Positions 62,509 to 64,000 of a DNA stretch of 64,000 nucleotides are shown piece by piece. The position numbers were made by a program, and so were the translations under genes. A model generated the notes under the pieces. The model was not told the origin of the DNA. It saw only the letters and a program-made list of their open reading frames with translations, and did no database searches. Position 1 is the first letter of the stretch. Every line of letters begins with the position of its first letter. Origin of the DNA: Aquabacterium sp. (GTDB lineage Bacteria > Pseudomonadota > Gammaproteobacteria > Burkholderiales > Burkholderiaceae_C); assembly GCF_029946005.1 (NCBI RefSeq), contig NZ_JAQSDR010000012.1, forward strand, positions 1 to 64,000. The letters are read 5' to 3'.

Positions 62509-63378
62509 TCAGGCGTTGAACTCGTTGAGGATGACCCCAGCGAAGTCTTGTCCGCGTTTGCCGAGCGTTGCGACCAATTGCTTCATGGCCGGGACTGCGG
62601 TTTGGCCCTTGCGACCAAGGGCGACCGATGCACCGCATTTGGCCGCCACCACCCGTGCATCAGCGCCATGGCTGAAGGCAGGTGTGTCGACCAGCACATA
62701 GTCAAACTTGCTGACCAATTCATTGAGCAGGAGGTCGAACACGGGGCGCTGGATCAACTCAAGGGGGTTGGGAGGGACCACGCCCACTGGCAGCAAGAAC
62801 AGGCTGGGCAATGCGTCAATTGGACGGATGACATTGGTTTCGTTGCGGCCGGAAAGAATGCCGCTCAGGCCCGTCTTGGGGTTCTCGATGCCAAAGATTT
62901 CGTGCAGGCGGGGTGTGCGCATGTCGGCGTCTACCAGCAAGGTGCGGCCGCCCAGTTGGCTGAAGGCTACGGCCAGATTGGCCGCGAAGAAGGACTTGCC
63001 ATCTCCAACGTTGGGGCTGCAGATGGCCAGGGCCTTGCGAGGATCCTGGTCCGCGAACAGGTTGCTGATCAACTGGCTGCGCACGTCGCGGAAGAACTCT
63101 GAGGCGGCATCAAACGGCTTGGTGGCCACCACCAGTTCGGCGCAGACGGCGGTACCGCCTTCGGCCTGATAGGGGTAATGAAACTGTTGCGACAGGGCCC
63201 ACAGCACGTCTTCGCGCTTGATGAAGCCCAGGGCCACGGCGGCCTCGCCAAATTTGAGGCCGGTTTTTTGCTGATGCGCCAGGATCTGAGAGACTTGGCT
63301 TGCTGACAAATTATTGGCCTCGGCGATGATGTCGCCGATGGATTTGTCGCCAGTACCTGATGTTTGAAAGTCGGTCAT
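62509..63378 (-). CDS. epsG: Chain-length-determinant protein tyrosine kinase EpsG
   Basis: The 289-residue product has an N-terminal GspE-N-like start (IGDIIAEANNLSASQVSQILAHQQKTGLKFGEAAVALGFIKREDVLWALSQQF). The BY-kinase/MinD-like domain has Walker A (SPNVGDGKSFFAANLA), Walker A' (TLLVDADMRTPRL) and Walker B (YVLVDTPA). It partners EpsF in regulating polymer export. No Tyr-rich C-terminal tail as in Wzc is visible. Confidence 0.95.
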   Translation of the reverse strand: MTDFQTSGTGDKSIGDIIAEANNLSASQVSQILAHQQKTGLKFGEAAVALGFIKREDVLWALSQQFHYPYQAEGGTAVCAELVVATKPFDAASEFFRDVRSQLISNLFADQDPRKALAICSPNVGDGKSFFAANLAVAFSQLGGRTLLVDADMRTPRLHEIFGIENPKTGLSGILSGRNETNVIRPIDALPSLFLLPVGVVPPNPLELIQRPVFDLLLNELVSKFDYVLVDTPAFSHGADARVVAAKCGASVALGRKGQTAVPAMKQLVATLGKRGQDFAGVILNEFNA

Positions 63379-63396
63379 GCTGAATGTCTGGTGAGT

Positions 63397-64000
63397 TCAG
63401 GAAGATTGTCCGGGCGCGGACAATTCAGGCAAACCGCGTTGGGTGCCTAGGCGTGGAGAAGACCCCAATGGCAATTTGCGGCCCCGCTTGGCCTCTGATA
63501 CGGCGGGCATCGAGCCTAACAATGAGGCGCCCAAGGTCTCTGTGACGTCCTCTTCCAGCCGAAGTTTGCGGTTCATGAGTTCTCGGAGGATGGCGGCCCC
63601 AATGCCGAGCAAGGTGCCCAGGATGACCGACACGATGGTGTTCAGGATCAGGCGTGGTGACGATGCCTTGGCGGGCGGGGTGGCCATCTTCAGCAACGAG
63701 ACGTTGGTTTGGTTGGTGTTGCTTTCAAGGGTGGTTTGGGCCAGCCGCCCTTGCAGCGCGTCATAAGAGCGCTGGGCATTTTCAACGTCCCGCTGCAGGA
63801 CGGCGGCATCGTCACGTTGCTTTTTGAGAGTCATCAGCTTTTCACGCTGGGCTTCCAGGGTGGTGCGGAACTGGCGCTCGCGCTGCAGATTGACGTTGCT
63901 GGAAATGCCCATGCTGGCCCGGGCCGCGCGGGTTTCCGACTCAAGCTTGACTTGCAGCTCGCTGATGTTGGCCTGCAGTTCCAGAACCTGGGGGTGGGCC
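63397..64000 (-). CDS. epsF: Chain-length-determinant protein EpsF, C-terminal part (cut by window end)
   Basis: The frame is open to the right end of the window, so the listed Met at 63912 is internal. The visible 200 residues are a long coiled coil (ELQANISELQVKLESETRAARAS..., LQRERQFRTTLEAQREKLMTLKKQRDDAAVLQRDVENAQRSYDALQGRLAQ). The second membrane helix follows (ILNTIVSVILGTLLGIGAAILREL) with a short cytoplasmic tail, as in Wzz/GumC-type polysaccharide co-polymerases. The gene order EpsF-EpsG matches known methylotroph and betaproteobacterial eps operons. The N-terminus and first helix lie outside. Confidence 0.93.
   Translation of the reverse strand, partial: AHPQVLELQANISELQVKLESETRAARASMGISSNVNLQRERQFRTTLEAQREKLMTLKKQRDDAAVLQRDVENAQRSYDALQGRLAQTTLESNTNQTNVSLLKMATPPAKASSPRLILNTIVSVILGTLLGIGAAILRELMNRKLRLEEDVTETLGASLLGSMPAVSEAKRGRKLPLGSSPRLGTQRGLPELSAPGQSS

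Overview
The window is chromosomal DNA from a GC-rich betaproteobacterium, most likely a Burkholderiales relative of the Aquabacterium, Leptothrix, Rubrivivax or Roseateles type. The reasons are the style of the core genes (fkpB-ispH, serS, radC, a cheR-cheD-cheB block), a PEP-CTERM protein, and the EpsF/EpsG/EpsI proteins that accompany exosortase systems in this group. The genus is an inference and cannot be read directly from the sequence.

Region 1 (1-12.3 kb) is mostly housekeeping. It holds a small outer-membrane barrel, a secreted patatin/BamA-like phospholipase, cheB-cheD-cheR, a tightly coupled diguanylate cyclase / MinD-like ATPase / truncated haemoglobin unit, an Smr protein, radC, fkpB-ispH, serS and tRNA-Ser(CGA).

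Region 2 (12.3-16.6 kb) is an accessory patch directly downstream of the tRNA. It carries three toxin-antitoxin modules (HigBA-like, TacTA-like, AbiE-like), a hybrid antitoxin remnant, two small unknown genes and a roughly 90-bp direct repeat on either side of the AbiE part. Two of the three toxins look internally deleted while their antitoxins look whole.

Region 3 (16.6-31.8 kb) contains a Ca2+-type P-ATPase with a Na+/Ca2+ exchanger, a broken duplicate of one island gene, a PEP-CTERM protein, a four-gene J-domain operon of unknown function, a PQQ-type sugar dehydrogenase lipoprotein, a DUF1345 membrane protein, a chemoreceptor split by a frameshift, and a Spy/CpxP-like protein with its response regulator and kinase.

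Region 4 (31.7-64 kb) is a large exopolysaccharide locus. It makes precursors (UDP-glucuronate by Ugd, a GalU/GlmU-like nucleotidyltransferase, a UDP-glucuronate 4-epimerase, dTDP-rhamnose by RfbBDAC), a DprE1/DprE2 plus HAD-UbiA set that resembles mycobacterial polyprenyl-phospho-arabinose synthesis, glycosyltransferases, a pyruvyltransferase, an acyltransferase, a Wzx flippase, a Wzy-like polymerase, EpsI, the tyrosine kinase EpsG and the chain-length protein EpsF, which is cut by the window end. It also holds exported enzymes that may trim or modify the polymer: a copper-radical-oxidase-like protein, two glycoside-hydrolase-fold proteins and a DUF1501/DUF1800 pair. A 17-19 bp palindrome of the form CCCCC-WTGARTGA-GGGGG lies upstream of three of these transcription units, with a looser match at a fourth, and may be a shared regulator site. 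The 51-58.4 kb part is visibly poorer in GC than its surroundings, as expected for a swappable serotype-like core. No exosortase gene, integrase, transposase, rRNA or CRISPR array was seen.
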